A stretch of DNA of 44,275 nt from Planctomycetota bacterium. Its GTDB lineage: Bacteria > Planctomycetota > UBA1135. Positions 9,613-17,813 of the stretch are shown here, piece after piece (position 1 is the first letter of the stretch; each line of letters begins with the position of its first letter). The stretch is from assembly GCA_021776925.1 (NCBI GenBank), contig JAJFFB010000198.1:1-44275 (forward strand), written 5' to 3'. A program made the position numbers and the translations under genes. The notes below the pieces were generated by a model. It did not search any database. It was not told the origin of the DNA and saw only the letters and a program-made list of their open reading frames with translations.

Positions 9613-12078
9613 CTATCCGCCGCCGCGACTGCCGCCGCCATCGCCGCGGCCACCCATGACGCCCTCGCCCATGACTCTATCGGCGCCAACGCCATCGCCG
9701 GCCGGCGTGCTCCACAGCGCGAGCACATAACAGGCGGCCGCGGCCGGCAGCAGGGCGGGCAGGCCGAGGCTCAGCGACAGGGGCAGGGCGACGGCCCCGG
9801 CGAGGACCGAAAAGGCGCCGTTCAATCCCCAGAACCACGGCAGCAGTTGCGGCGCCTGACGGTGCGCGGCGCGCAGGGCTCGCGGCAGGAAGGAGCCGAG
9901 AACCCAGCCGCAGACGAACACCATCAGGTAGTGGTCGAGCGACGCCAGCCAGCTCGAGGGGCGCCCCAGATCGGCGCTGCGGCGCAGGTCCAGGATCCAC
10001 GCCAGCAGTAGCAGCAGCGGCGGCGCCAGCAGGCGTTGGCGGCTGGGGCGGTGGCTGTTGCGGCTCGCCCATGCCGCACCGAGCAACATGCCGACCAGCG
10101 TCACCGCCATGGCCTGGGTGGGGTTGCCGAGGCGGAAGCCGATTTCTTGCAGCATGCCGATCTCGGCCAGCATGAAGCCGGCGCCGAGGGCGGCGAAGTG
10201 CAGCGACAAACGCCGGGCGCCCGCGGCGGCGGCGAAGCGACGACGGAAGCTGCGCCAGCACAAGGGCAGCAGCAGATAGCCCAGTGCCAGGCTGCACGAC
10301 ACCACCAACAGCAGACTGAGCAGCATGACCGCGTCTTGGTTCAGGGTCATGTTGCCTTGCTGGCGGAACTCGCCGCGCCAGAAATCACGCAGCTTGAGCA
10401 GATGAAAAAAGAACGGGCGGCGATCGCGTGGCGGCGACAGATCCAGCGGATAGGCGGCGCGGAAGGCCGGCGCCTGCGGCGACAGCAGCTCGGCGAATTG
10501 CACGTCACTGGCCTGGCGCGGACTCAAAACTACGTCGAAACCGAGCTCCTGGCAGCGGCCTTCGAAACGCGCGAGGTCGGCGTCGGTGAAGGGCGTGGCG
10601 CTGAGCAACAGCGTGCCGACGCCGTCGGTGAAGGCGGGGTCATCCGGCTGCATGCGCGCCAGCAGCAGATGCAGGCGCGGATTGTCGATGCCGCGCTCCA
10701 GCAGCGTGGCTGCCGCCAGCGCGGTCAGTCGGTACATCTCGGCGGGCCGCTGGGCGAAGTACCAGTGCGAGACCGAGAGGATGCCACCGGTATCCAGATT
10801 GTCGAGGAAAGCCTGCCACGCTTCCACGGTGTAGAGCGGGTTCTCGGTCAGCGAAAACGCGCCCGCGGCGGTGGCGGCGAAAGTATCGATCAGGGACAGC
10901 TGGACCAGATCGAAGCGATCCTCGGCTTCGAGCGCGCCGCGATTGGCGCGTCGCTGCATCCACTTGCGCCCGTCCTCCTGGATCAGAGTGATCGCTGGAT
11001 CGCGGTTGAGATGGCCGGTGAAATCGCCATAGACATTGTGCGCCGCCTCGAGCACCAGAGGGTTGATCTCGATCCCGGTGACGTGGCGCTGGCCGAAGAT
11101 CTTGGCGGCGAGCAGATCGCGGCCGCCGCCGGCGCCGACCACCGCCACGCGGGCGTTGGCGCGCAGACTGTGGCCGATCTGGGTGACGTCGTAGCGCAGG
11201 AACTCAAGTTCTTCGCTCTCACCGGTCCAGTGGGTCAGCCAGGTGGCGGCGCCGGAATCAATGGTCAGCGCCAGCTGGCGGATGGGATAGGCCGGCGTGT
11301 GCGGGCTGAAACCCCAGCCGAAGGGGGGGGTGGGGCGCTCGGGGTCGCCGTAGACGGTGACCCGCGAATACGAGTTCCAGCGTTCCCACAGCGGTTCCTG
11401 CTCGGCCTCGCCGTGCGCGTGGCGCAGACGCAACAAAGGCTTCTGGATGACCGCCGAACTTCCCTGCACCACCGCCAGCAGCAGCAGGACTGCGGCGCTG
11501 GCGGAGTAGCGCCGCCGCCGCTGGAAACAACAGGCCGCCGCCGCTGCGGTGGCCGAGGTCACCAGGACCACGCTGAAGGGATCTGAAAGCGGCAGGAGCA
11601 CCAGTGGCAGCACCGCACCGGCGGCAGCGCCGACCAGGTCGGCGGAGTAGAGCTGCCCGGATTGGCGCGGAAAGCGCGTCATGACCAGGCAGGCGACGAC
11701 CCCGGCGCAGTAGAAGGGCAGCGTCAAGGCCAGCACGGTGATCGCGGCAGTGCTCCAGGCGGCCGCGCCCCAATCGGCTTGCATGGGCAGCACCTGATGC
11801 AGCCCGAGGGCGGCCACCGCGGTGGCGGCAAAGGCGAGGCTGTGGCGCGCGCAGGCGGCCGGCACCGCGGCGGCGGGAAAGCGCCCCGGCTGCAGGTGCA
11901 CACGCAAGGCGCCCAGCGCCAGTCCCGACATCGCCAATGAAACCGCCAGGAAGGCGAAGTGGTACCAGGTGGTCACGCTGAGGATGCGTGTCAGGACCAC
12001 TTCCAGGGACAAGCTTGCCAGGGTGATCAGCAACAGGCCGGGTAGGCTGCCGCGCGGAGTTGGACTCTCGCCATCCAT
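9613..12078 (-). CDS. Polytopic membrane protein with central spermidine-synthase-like Rossmann domain
   Basis: This 821-aa protein has about six hydrophobic helices in the first 230 residues, a soluble middle part with the class I methyltransferase/spermidine-synthase nucleotide loop (VVGAGGGRDLL, about 317-327, then TGIEINPLV), and further helices from about residue 585 to a glycine-rich tail. This is the layout of fused spermidine-synthase-like transmembrane proteins. Real polyamine synthesis is unproven: the usual GGGDG loop reads GAGGGRD and no clear putrescine-binding site is visible. The start is ATG 12078, just before the first helix; earlier in-frame codons run into fabI on the other strand. 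It is divergent from fabI and heads the minus-strand run with rnc, mfd and the surA-like gene. Confidence 0.8.
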   Translation of the reverse strand: MDGESPTPRGSLPGLLLITLASLSLEVVLTRILSVTTWYHFAFLAVSLAMSGLALGALRVHLQPGRFPAAAVPAACARHSLAFAATAVAALGLHQVLPMQADWGAAAWSTAAITVLALTLPFYCAGVVACLVMTRFPRQSGQLYSADLVGAAAGAVLPLVLLPLSDPFSVVLVTSATAAAAACCFQRRRRYSASAAVLLLLAVVQGSSAVIQKPLLRLRHAHGEAEQEPLWERWNSYSRVTVYGDPERPTPPFGWGFSPHTPAYPIRQLALTIDSGAATWLTHWTGESEELEFLRYDVTQIGHSLRANARVAVVGAGGGRDLLAAKIFGQRHVTGIEINPLVLEAAHNVYGDFTGHLNRDPAITLIQEDGRKWMQRRANRGALEAEDRFDLVQLSLIDTFAATAAGAFSLTENPLYTVEAWQAFLDNLDTGGILSVSHWYFAQRPAEMYRLTALAAATLLERGIDNPRLHLLLARMQPDDPAFTDGVGTLLLSATPFTDADLARFEGRCQELGFDVVLSPRQASDVQFAELLSPQAPAFRAAYPLDLSPPRDRRPFFFHLLKLRDFWRGEFRQQGNMTLNQDAVMLLSLLLVVSCSLALGYLLLPLCWRSFRRRFAAAAGARRLSLHFAALGAGFMLAEIGMLQEIGFRLGNPTQAMAVTLVGMLLGAAWASRNSHRPSRQRLLAPPLLLLLAWILDLRRSADLGRPSSWLASLDHYLMVFVCGWVLGSFLPRALRAAHRQAPQLLPWFWGLNGAFSVLAGAVALPLSLSLGLPALLPAAAACYVLALWSTPAGDGVGADRVMGEGVMGGRGDGGGSRGGG

Positions 12079-12083
12079 GGGTT

Positions 12084-12112
12084 TTGCCGGATCATAGCCG
12101 CCGTCCCACAAT
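12084..12112 (+). promoter_or_regulatory. Possible sigma70-type promoter for fabI
   Basis: TTGCCG (12084-12089) and CACAAT (12107-12112) are 17 bp apart, about 33 bp before the fabI start, in the 67-bp gap between divergent genes. The match is moderate. Confidence 0.35.
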
Positions 12113-12145
12113 GGGCGTCTTCTCCTTCTGACTCCCCCTACCACC

Positions 12146-12919
12146 ATGATCCTCCAAGGGAAGAAAGGCATCATCTTCGGCGTTGCCAACCGCATGAGCC
12201 TGGCCTGGTTCATCGCCCAAGCCGCGCGTGAACACGGCGCCGAGCTGGTTTTCGGCGTCGCCAACGAACGCTTCCGCGAAAAGGTCGCGCCGCTGGCCGC
12301 CGAGGTCGGTGCGGGCACTCCGCTGATCTGCGACGTGGCCAGCGACGAATCGATCCAGACGACCTTCCAGATGATTTCTCATCGGATGCCGAAGGTCGAT
12401 TTCGTGGTGCACGCGATCGCCTTCGCCTATCGCGAAGACCTGCAGGGCCGCTTCATCGATACCACTCGTGTCGGTTTTCACACCGCCCAGGACATCTCGG
12501 CCTATTCGCTCGCCGCCATCGCCAGGGAAGCCGAGAAGCTGATGTCTGACGGAGGTTCGATCATCACTCTGTCCTACATCGGTGCCGAGCGCGCGGTGTC
12601 CAACTACAACGTGATGGGGGTGGCCAAGGCGGCGCTGGAATCCTCGGTGCGCTACCTCGCCGAAGACCTCGGCGGGCAGGGCATCCGCGTCAATGCGCTC
12701 AGCGCCGGACCGATCAAGACCTTGTCGAGCTCGGCAGTGCGCGGGCTCAAGGGCAAGCTCGACAAGCAGGCCGCGGTCAGCCCGCTGCGGCGCACGATCA
12801 CCGGCGACGACGTCGGCAAGGCCGCGGCCTTCCTGCTTTCCGACCTGGCGTCGGGAATCACCGGCCACACCCTGTACGTGGATTCGGGCTACCACGTTTC
12901 CGCCAGCGTCGGCGAGTGA
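12146..12919 (+). CDS. fabI: Enoyl-[acyl-carrier-protein] reductase (NADH) FabI
   Basis: FabI reduces the enoyl-ACP double bond in the last step of each fatty-acid elongation round. The 257-aa protein has the FabI nucleotide-binding start (GKKGIIFGVANRMSLAW, 5-21) and the catalytic pair Tyr154 and Lys161 within NYNVMGVAKAALE, with a further Tyr144 matching E. coli Tyr146. The long Tyr-x6-Lys spacing separates FabI from other short-chain dehydrogenases. Length is normal. The next gene starts at a GTG overlapping the stop by 4 nt, so the two are translationally coupled. Confidence 0.97.
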   Translation: MILQGKKGIIFGVANRMSLAWFIAQAAREHGAELVFGVANERFREKVAPLAAEVGAGTPLICDVASDESIQTTFQMISHRMPKVDFVVHAIAFAYREDLQGRFIDTTRVGFHTAQDISAYSLAAIAREAEKLMSDGGSIITLSYIGAERAVSNYNVMGVAKAALESSVRYLAEDLGGQGIRVNALSAGPIKTLSSSAVRGLKGKLDKQAAVSPLRRTITGDDVGKAAAFLLSDLASGITGHTLYVDSGYHVSASVGE

Positions 12920-13659
12920 GCGCAGTTCCCACCGCAGGCGCCGCCACCCTGGTCGCGGTGGCGGGCGACGATCCGGGCGCCGGCGCCGGCCTGCAAATGG
13001 ACGGCCGCGTTGCCGCCGCTCTCGGCTGCGGTTTCGTGCCGGTAATTGCGCTGGAAACCGACCAGGGCAAGGACGGACTGAGCGCAGTGCGACCACGGGC
13101 CGCCACCGCGGTGGGTGCCGAACTTGCCGCCGCCCTGGCCGAGTTGCGCGGCCCGGCCGCGCTCAAGCTGGGTGCTTTGGGCAACGCCGCCATCGTGCGC
13201 GAGGTGGCGCGGCAGCTGGTGGCTTTTCCGGACCTGCCGGTGGTGCTGGACCCGGTACGCCAGGCGACCAGCAACGCCGAGGCGGGGATTTTTCTGCTGG
13301 ATGCAGCCGGCTGGCAGGCGTGTCTGACCTTTTTGCTGCCGCGCGCCGACCTGGTCACGCCCAATATGGACGAATTCGGCGACGGCAAGGAGTACGCCGC
13401 GTGCACCGCGATCCTGCAAACCGGTGGCCACGATCGTGGCGACGCAGAAACGGTGGTCGACCGCCTGTGGATTCCGGGTCAGCCGCCGCAGGAATTCCGC
13501 CACCCGCGGGTGGCCGACGCCGATCAAAACCACGGCACCGGATGCGCACTGTCGAGCGCGATCGCCTGCCACCTGGCGCGCGGCCAGTCGATGGCCGACG
13601 CGGTGAGCGCGGCGCGCGCACTGGTCCTCGATTGGATGATGACCGGCTGGAAGCGCTGA
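12916..13659 (+). CDS. ThiD-like hydroxymethylpyrimidine (phosphate) kinase
   Basis: The 247-aa protein belongs to the ribokinase-fold HMP/HMP-P kinases that make HMP diphosphate for thiamine. It has GDDPGAGAGLQMDGR (17-31), a variant of the family's GxDxSGGAGIQAD start, then LKLGALG, VVLDPVR, VTPNMDE and the C-terminal anion-hole motif DQNHGTGCALSSAIA, which carries the family Cys. The first Gly-rich motif is altered and the protein is slightly short, so substrate choice (HMP, pyridoxine or another pyrimidine) is uncertain. GTG 12916 is the start, overlapping the fabI stop. The end is 7 bp from the end of the convergent dGTPase gene. Confidence 0.82.
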   Translation: MSAVPTAGAATLVAVAGDDPGAGAGLQMDGRVAAALGCGFVPVIALETDQGKDGLSAVRPRAATAVGAELAAALAELRGPAALKLGALGNAAIVREVARQLVAFPDLPVVLDPVRQATSNAEAGIFLLDAAGWQACLTFLLPRADLVTPNMDEFGDGKEYAACTAILQTGGHDRGDAETVVDRLWIPGQPPQEFRHPRVADADQNHGTGCALSSAIACHLARGQSMADAVSAARALVLDWMMTGWKR

Positions 13660-13666
13660 GCGAGGC

Positions 13667-14797
13667 TCAGTAGCTGGGCAGGATGCCAAGTTCGCGCGAG
13701 ACCTTTTCCACGTAACGATCGGTCATGCCGGCGAGGAAATCGCACACCGCGCGCTCCTTGCTGTCGGCGGTTTCGGTGAACGAGGCCGGCACCGCCACCG
13801 GGTGGTCGAATAGATAGTGGCACAGGTGGACGAGGAGGTCGGTGGAACGACGCACGTGCCAGTTCACCTCTTCGCGGTAGTACATGTGCTGGTAGAGGTA
13901 CTCGTGCAGTTCGGCCACCATGCGCCGGAAATCGGCGGAGTGCCCGATCAGGCGCTGATCATACGCCTGCGCTGCGGCGCTGCTCTCTGCTCCGCTCTGA
14001 TCCAGGCGGCGCTGCGATTCTTCGCGGATGTCGGCAATGGTCATGCCGAGCAGCTCGTTGGCGGCGCGCTGCCACAGCAGGCGCTTGGAATCCAGCTCAG
14101 GATGACGCTGGCGCGTGGTTTCGACCGCCATCGCCCATAACGGCAGGTCCCGCTCCATTTGCACCGGGTCGAGAATCACCTCGCGGATGCCGTCGTCGAT
14201 GTCGTGGTAATGGTAGGCGGTGGAGTCGGCCAGATCGACCAACTGCGCCTCGAGCATTGGATACAGCGCGTCGCCCGCAGCGTTTTCCTGCGGCTGGTGT
14301 TTGCGCAGCCCGGCGCGCACCTCGGCGCTCAGGTTGAGGCCGCGATAGTCGGGGCTGCGCCGCTCGAGCACGTCGACCACGCGCAGCGACTGGGCGTTGT
14401 GGTCGAAACCGCCAAAATCCTGCATGCACTGATCGAGCGCCGCCTCGCCGGAATGGCCATAGGGGGGGTGGCCGAGGTCGTGGGCCAAGGCCAGCGTTTC
14501 GCACAGGGCTTCGTTGAGGCGCAGGGCGCTGGCCAGCGAGCGTGACACCTGCACCACCTCGAGGGAGTGGGTCATGCGCGTACGCTGGTTGTCGCCAACG
14601 TGGTTGATGAAGACCTGGGTCTTGTACATCAGGCGGCGGAAGGCCGAGCAGTGGATCACGCGGTCCCGGTCGCGTTCGAAGCAGGTGCGCCACTCGTCCG
14701 GACGCTCGGCGTGCTGACGCCCCAGGGTGGCCGTCGACCGGCTGCCGGCGGGATGAAGCTGTTGTTGCTCCCATTGCTCTTTGTGGAGCCGGTTCAT
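13667..14797 (-). CDS. dgt: Deoxyguanosinetriphosphate triphosphohydrolase-like HD protein
   Basis: dGTPases split dNTPs to nucleoside and triphosphate. The 376-aa protein has the N-terminal RDRDRVIHCSAFRRLMYKTQVF motif region, then the HD-domain metal ligands in RMTHSLEV, the pair in ALAHDLGHPPYGHSGE (about residues 103-118), and a further Asp in the helix with DLADSTAYHYHDIDDG. Length fits the type 2 (dGTPase-like) subfamily, which often has broad dNTP specificity. ATG 14797 begins with NRLHKEQWEQQQL, as in relatives. It is divergent from the DAHP synthase gene across 122 bp. Confidence 0.93.
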   Translation of the reverse strand: MNRLHKEQWEQQQLHPAGSRSTATLGRQHAERPDEWRTCFERDRDRVIHCSAFRRLMYKTQVFINHVGDNQRTRMTHSLEVVQVSRSLASALRLNEALCETLALAHDLGHPPYGHSGEAALDQCMQDFGGFDHNAQSLRVVDVLERRSPDYRGLNLSAEVRAGLRKHQPQENAAGDALYPMLEAQLVDLADSTAYHYHDIDDGIREVILDPVQMERDLPLWAMAVETTRQRHPELDSKRLLWQRAANELLGMTIADIREESQRRLDQSGAESSAAAQAYDQRLIGHSADFRRMVAELHEYLYQHMYYREEVNWHVRRSTDLLVHLCHYLFDHPVAVPASFTETADSKERAVCDFLAGMTDRYVEKVSRELGILPSY

Positions 14798-14842
14798 GGC
14801 TTAGAGGATAGCTGCCCCGGGGGGAGAATCCTGCCTGGGTGA

Positions 14843-14871
14843 TTGACCGGAAAGGGTCGGAAACCTATGAT
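14843..14871 (+). promoter_or_regulatory. Sigma70-type promoter for the aroF-tpiA-secG-pyrE run
   Basis: TTGACC (14843-14848) and TATGAT (14866-14871) are separated by exactly 17 bp. Transcription would begin near 14878, giving a leader of about 40 nt with a purine-rich GGGAAGGGAG ribosome-binding site before ATG 14920. This argues against the upstream in-frame start at 14839, which lies before the promoter. Confidence 0.7.
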
Positions 14872-14919
14872 TTCTCGCCCTTTTCTCGGCACCCGCCCGA
14901 CGGGGAAGGGAGCAATCGG

Positions 14920-16041
14920 ATGATTCTTCTGCTGCAAGATGGACTGGACAACGCCGCCCGTGAAAAGGTAGTTGCGCAGGTGCGTGCCTGGGCCGCGCGC
15001 CACGGTGCGCAGGTCAAGCCACCGCGTGGGGTGGAGGAACAGTGGGATCGTTGCATGGAAGTGCAACTGTCCCCGTTTTTGCAAGCCCCAGGCGAGCAAA
15101 GCGTGCCCGACCAGGCGCAAGTCAAGCGTGACCAGATGCAGGCCCTGCTCGATCAGGTTTTGGCCATCGACGGCGTGGCGCGCGCGACCACTGCCACCGA
15201 GCCCTTGTTTGGAGTGCAACAGGCTCAGGCCCGCCTCACTATGAAAGACGCGCGCCTTGGCCAAGGTGACTTCTCTTTGCTGGCCGGCCCCTGTTCGGTC
15301 GAAGACCACGACTCCCTGCTGGCCCTGGCCCAGCGCCTGCGCCAGGCCGGCGTCACCGTCCTGCGCGGGGGGGCCTTCAAGCCGCGCACGTCTCCCTATG
15401 CCTTCACCGGCCGCCACCGCGCCGGCCTGGAAAGCTTGGCTGAAGTCTCCCGCCAGACCGGTCTTGCGGTGGTCACCGAGGTCCTCGACCCGCGCCACAT
15501 CGAGCTGGTCAGCGAGCACGCCGACCTGCTCCAGATCGGCTCGCGCAACATGGCCAACTCGGTCCTGCTGCGCGAGGCCGGAGCCAGCGCCAAGCCGATC
15601 CTGCTCAAGCGCGGCATGAGCGCGACGCTGTCTGAATTCCTGCTCGCCGCTGAGTGTCTGGCCGACGCCGGTGCCGATCAGATCGTGCTGTGCGAGCGGG
15701 GCCTGCGCCATTTCGACCCCGAATTCCGCAACCTGCTCGACCTCGCCGGGGTGGCCTTGCTCAAGTCCCGCTGCCACCTGCCGGTGGTGGTCGACCCCAG
15801 CCACGGCACCGGCCGCGCCGATCTGGTCGGCCCTATGATGGTGGCCGCAGCGGCGGCCGGAGCCGATGGTGTGCTGGTGGAGGTCCACCAGGATCCAGCG
15901 CAATCCGTGTCCGACGCCGCGCAGGCGATCGACCCTGCCGCCTTCGCAGTACACGTGCAGCAAGTGCAAGCCGTGTTGCAGGCCACCGGCAGGAAACTGG
16001 TCCTCCCCGCAGCCGAATTTCCCATTCCCGTTCCCAACTGA
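14920..16041 (+). CDS. aroF: 3-deoxy-7-phosphoheptulonate (DAHP) synthase, type I beta
   Basis: The enzyme joins phosphoenolpyruvate and erythrose 4-phosphate in the first step of the shikimate pathway. The 373-aa protein has an N-terminal ferredoxin-like regulatory-type domain (about 1-95), then the TIM barrel with LAGPCSVED (121-129, metal ligand Cys125), LRGGAFKPRTSPY (148-160), QIGSRNM, LLKRGM, LCERG and VVDPSHGTGR. The domain order and motifs match the Thermotoga/Bacillus-type enzyme, which is often feedback-controlled through the N-terminal domain. The start is ATG 14920, supported by the ribosome-binding site and the upstream promoter. tpiA begins 4 bp after the stop. Confidence 0.95.
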   Translation: MILLLQDGLDNAAREKVVAQVRAWAARHGAQVKPPRGVEEQWDRCMEVQLSPFLQAPGEQSVPDQAQVKRDQMQALLDQVLAIDGVARATTATEPLFGVQQAQARLTMKDARLGQGDFSLLAGPCSVEDHDSLLALAQRLRQAGVTVLRGGAFKPRTSPYAFTGRHRAGLESLAEVSRQTGLAVVTEVLDPRHIELVSEHADLLQIGSRNMANSVLLREAGASAKPILLKRGMSATLSEFLLAAECLADAGADQIVLCERGLRHFDPEFRNLLDLAGVALLKSRCHLPVVVDPSHGTGRADLVGPMMVAAAAAGADGVLVEVHQDPAQSVSDAAQAIDPAAFAVHVQQVQAVLQATGRKLVLPAAEFPIPVPN

Positions 16042-16045
16042 GTCC

Positions 16046-16807
16046 ATGAGTCGCAAACCCGTCATCGCCGGCAACTGGAAGATGCACCTGACCAAGCGCA
16101 AGGCGTCGTCGCTGGCGCGCGCGGTCGCTGCTGCCCAGGGCAGCGTCGAGAGCCGGCGCAGTGTGGTGTTCCCATCATTCGTGCACCTCGACCACGTGCG
16201 CCGCAATCTGCGCAACAGCAACGTCGTGCTCGGCGCGCAGAACTGCTGGTGCAAGAAAGAGGGGGCCTTCACCGGAGAAGTCAGCCCCTATATGCTGCGC
16301 GACATGGGTGTGCAGATGGTCCTGATCGGACACTCCGAACGGCGCCACGTCCTTGGCGAGAGCGACGCGCTGATCAGCGACAAAGTCAAAGTCGCGCTGA
16401 AGGCCAAGCTCGAAGTCATGCTGTGCATCGGCGAAACGCGTGAAGAACGCGAAGCCTCTCTGACCTTTGAAGTGCTGGCGCGCCAGCTCAAAGCCCTCAA
16501 GGTGGTCAAACCCGCGCAGACCGATCGTGTCTCGGTAGCCTACGAACCGGTGTGGGCGATCGGCACCGGACTCACGGCCACGCCGCAAATGGCTCAGCAA
16601 GCGCACGCCGAAACACGGCGGCTGGTCGCTCAACTCCTGGGCGAAGAAACCGCCGCCCTGATTCCAATTCTTTACGGCGGCAGTGTCAATCCCGGCAACG
16701 CCGCCGAACTGCTGTCCCAGCCCGACGTCGATGGCGCCCTGGTCGGGGGCGCTTCGCTCAAGATCGAAGACTTCGAACCGATCCTCGCGGCCGCACCGAC
16801 GGCCTAG
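16046..16807 (+). CDS. tpiA: Triosephosphate isomerase
   Basis: The enzyme interconverts dihydroxyacetone phosphate and glyceraldehyde 3-phosphate. The 253-aa protein has Asn10 and Lys12 in AGNWKMH, His96 in IGHSERR, the catalytic Glu167 in AYEPVWAIGTG (165-175) and the phosphate-binding YGGSV. Length is standard. It lies between the DAHP synthase gene and secG with gaps of 4 and 5 bp, so it is in the same operon; the tpiA-secG pairing is common in bacteria. Confidence 0.98.
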   Translation: MSRKPVIAGNWKMHLTKRKASSLARAVAAAQGSVESRRSVVFPSFVHLDHVRRNLRNSNVVLGAQNCWCKKEGAFTGEVSPYMLRDMGVQMVLIGHSERRHVLGESDALISDKVKVALKAKLEVMLCIGETREEREASLTFEVLARQLKALKVVKPAQTDRVSVAYEPVWAIGTGLTATPQMAQQAHAETRRLVAQLLGEETAALIPILYGGSVNPGNAAELLSQPDVDGALVGGASLKIEDFEPILAAAPTA

Positions 16808-16812
16808 TCACC

Positions 16813-17172
16813 ATGGCATTCCTGCTTTACACCATCTTTTTCGTCTCCGCGCTGCTGCTGATCCTGATCATCCTGCTTCAGGAAGGCAAGGGCGGCGGCC
16901 TCTCCGACGCCTTCGGTGGCGCCGGCGCGGAGACCTTCGGCGTGCGCTCCGGCGGCATCAACCGCTTCACCTTCGGCGTTTTCGCCGTGTTCGTGCTGTC
17001 CGCGATGCTGCTGCACTGGACCGCCGGTGGCGCTGATTCCGGTTCGGTGATGAAGAACACCGCCGCCGGTCAGCAGAACAGCCTCGGCGCGCCTGACCCA
17101 GGTGTTGGCGACCCAGGTGCCGGCGACCCCGGTGCCGGGGACCCCGGCAACGACCCGAACTCCGGTCAGTAA
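16813..17172 (+). CDS. secG: Preprotein translocase subunit SecG
   Basis: SecG is a small SecYEG subunit that aids protein export. The 119-aa protein has two transmembrane helices (about 3-22 and 52-69) separated by the conserved LLQEGKGGGLSDAFGG loop (21-36) and FGVRSGG. After the second helix it has a polar tail ending in four Asp-Pro-Gly repeats, which is not part of the core family. ATG 16813 is used because the first helix begins at once. Confidence 0.94.
   Translation: MAFLLYTIFFVSALLLILIILLQEGKGGGLSDAFGGAGAETFGVRSGGINRFTFGVFAVFVLSAMLLHWTAGGADSGSVMKNTAAGQQNSLGAPDPGVGDPGAGDPGAGDPGNDPNSGQ
17095..17154 (+). repeat. Four 15-bp in-frame repeats in the secG tail
   Basis: Four units encode DPGVG, DPGAG, DPGAG and DPGND at residues 95-114. 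Third-position differences show the units are not freshly copied. The repeated tail is acidic and follows the second SecG helix. Confidence 0.85.
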
Positions 17173-17182
17173 GCCTGCAATC

Positions 17183-17797
17183 ATGACCATGGTCGTGCCC
17201 GCAGCCGAGCGCACCCTGGCGCTGCTGAAACAGAGCGAGGCCCTGCTCGAGGGCCATTTCCTGCTCTCATCCGGCCGTTACGCCGAACGCTACGTGCAGT
17301 GCGCGCAGCTGCTGCAGCATCCGCAGATGGCGGCCGAGGTGTGCCAGCTGCTGGCCGGCCAGATCCGTGCGCAGCGTGACCACCAAGTTCCCTACGACGT
17401 GGTCATCGGGCCGGCGATGGGCGCGGTGACCCTGGCCTATGAAATGGCGCGGGCGCTGGGCACGCGCGGTCTGTTCGCCGAACGCAGCGACGCCGGCGGC
17501 TTCGATCTGCGCCGCGGTTTCCGCATCGAAGCGGGCGAGCGCGTGTTGGTCGCCGAAGACGTCGTCACCACCGGCAAGAGCGTCGGCGAAGTGCTGGACA
17601 TGCTGCGCGGACTCGGGGTGCAGGACATGGCGGTGGCCTCTTTGGTCAACCGCAGCGGCGGCGACAATCCTTTCGGCGCGGTGCCCTACTACCGCCTGCT
17701 CGACCTCGACATTCCGTCGTGGGATCCGTCCGAACTTCCCGCCGATCACTCCGGGCTGGCGCAGGCGGTCAAGCCTGGCAGTCGTCCGGCCTCCTGA
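17183..17797 (+). CDS. pyrE: Orotate phosphoribosyltransferase
   Basis: PyrE adds ribose phosphate from PRPP to orotate in pyrimidine synthesis. The 204-aa protein has GHFLLSSGRYAERYVQC near the N-terminus, as in OPRTases, and the PRPP-binding motif VLVAEDVVTTGKSV (about residues 119-132). The start is ATG 17183, 10 bp after secG; ATG 17189 is equally possible. It ends 16 bp before yicC. Confidence 0.94.
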   Translation: MTMVVPAAERTLALLKQSEALLEGHFLLSSGRYAERYVQCAQLLQHPQMAAEVCQLLAGQIRAQRDHQVPYDVVIGPAMGAVTLAYEMARALGTRGLFAERSDAGGFDLRRGFRIEAGERVLVAEDVVTTGKSVGEVLDMLRGLGVQDMAVASLVNRSGGDNPFGAVPYYRLLDLDIPSWDPSELPADHSGLAQAVKPGSRPAS

Positions 17798-17813
17798 GCC
17801 AGATCCTCCGCGC

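Noticed and set aside
10036..11586. Plus-strand open frame opposite the spermidine-synthase-like gene
   Set aside because: Gln/His/Arg-rich with no domain; the minus-strand protein has clear helices and a Rossmann motif.
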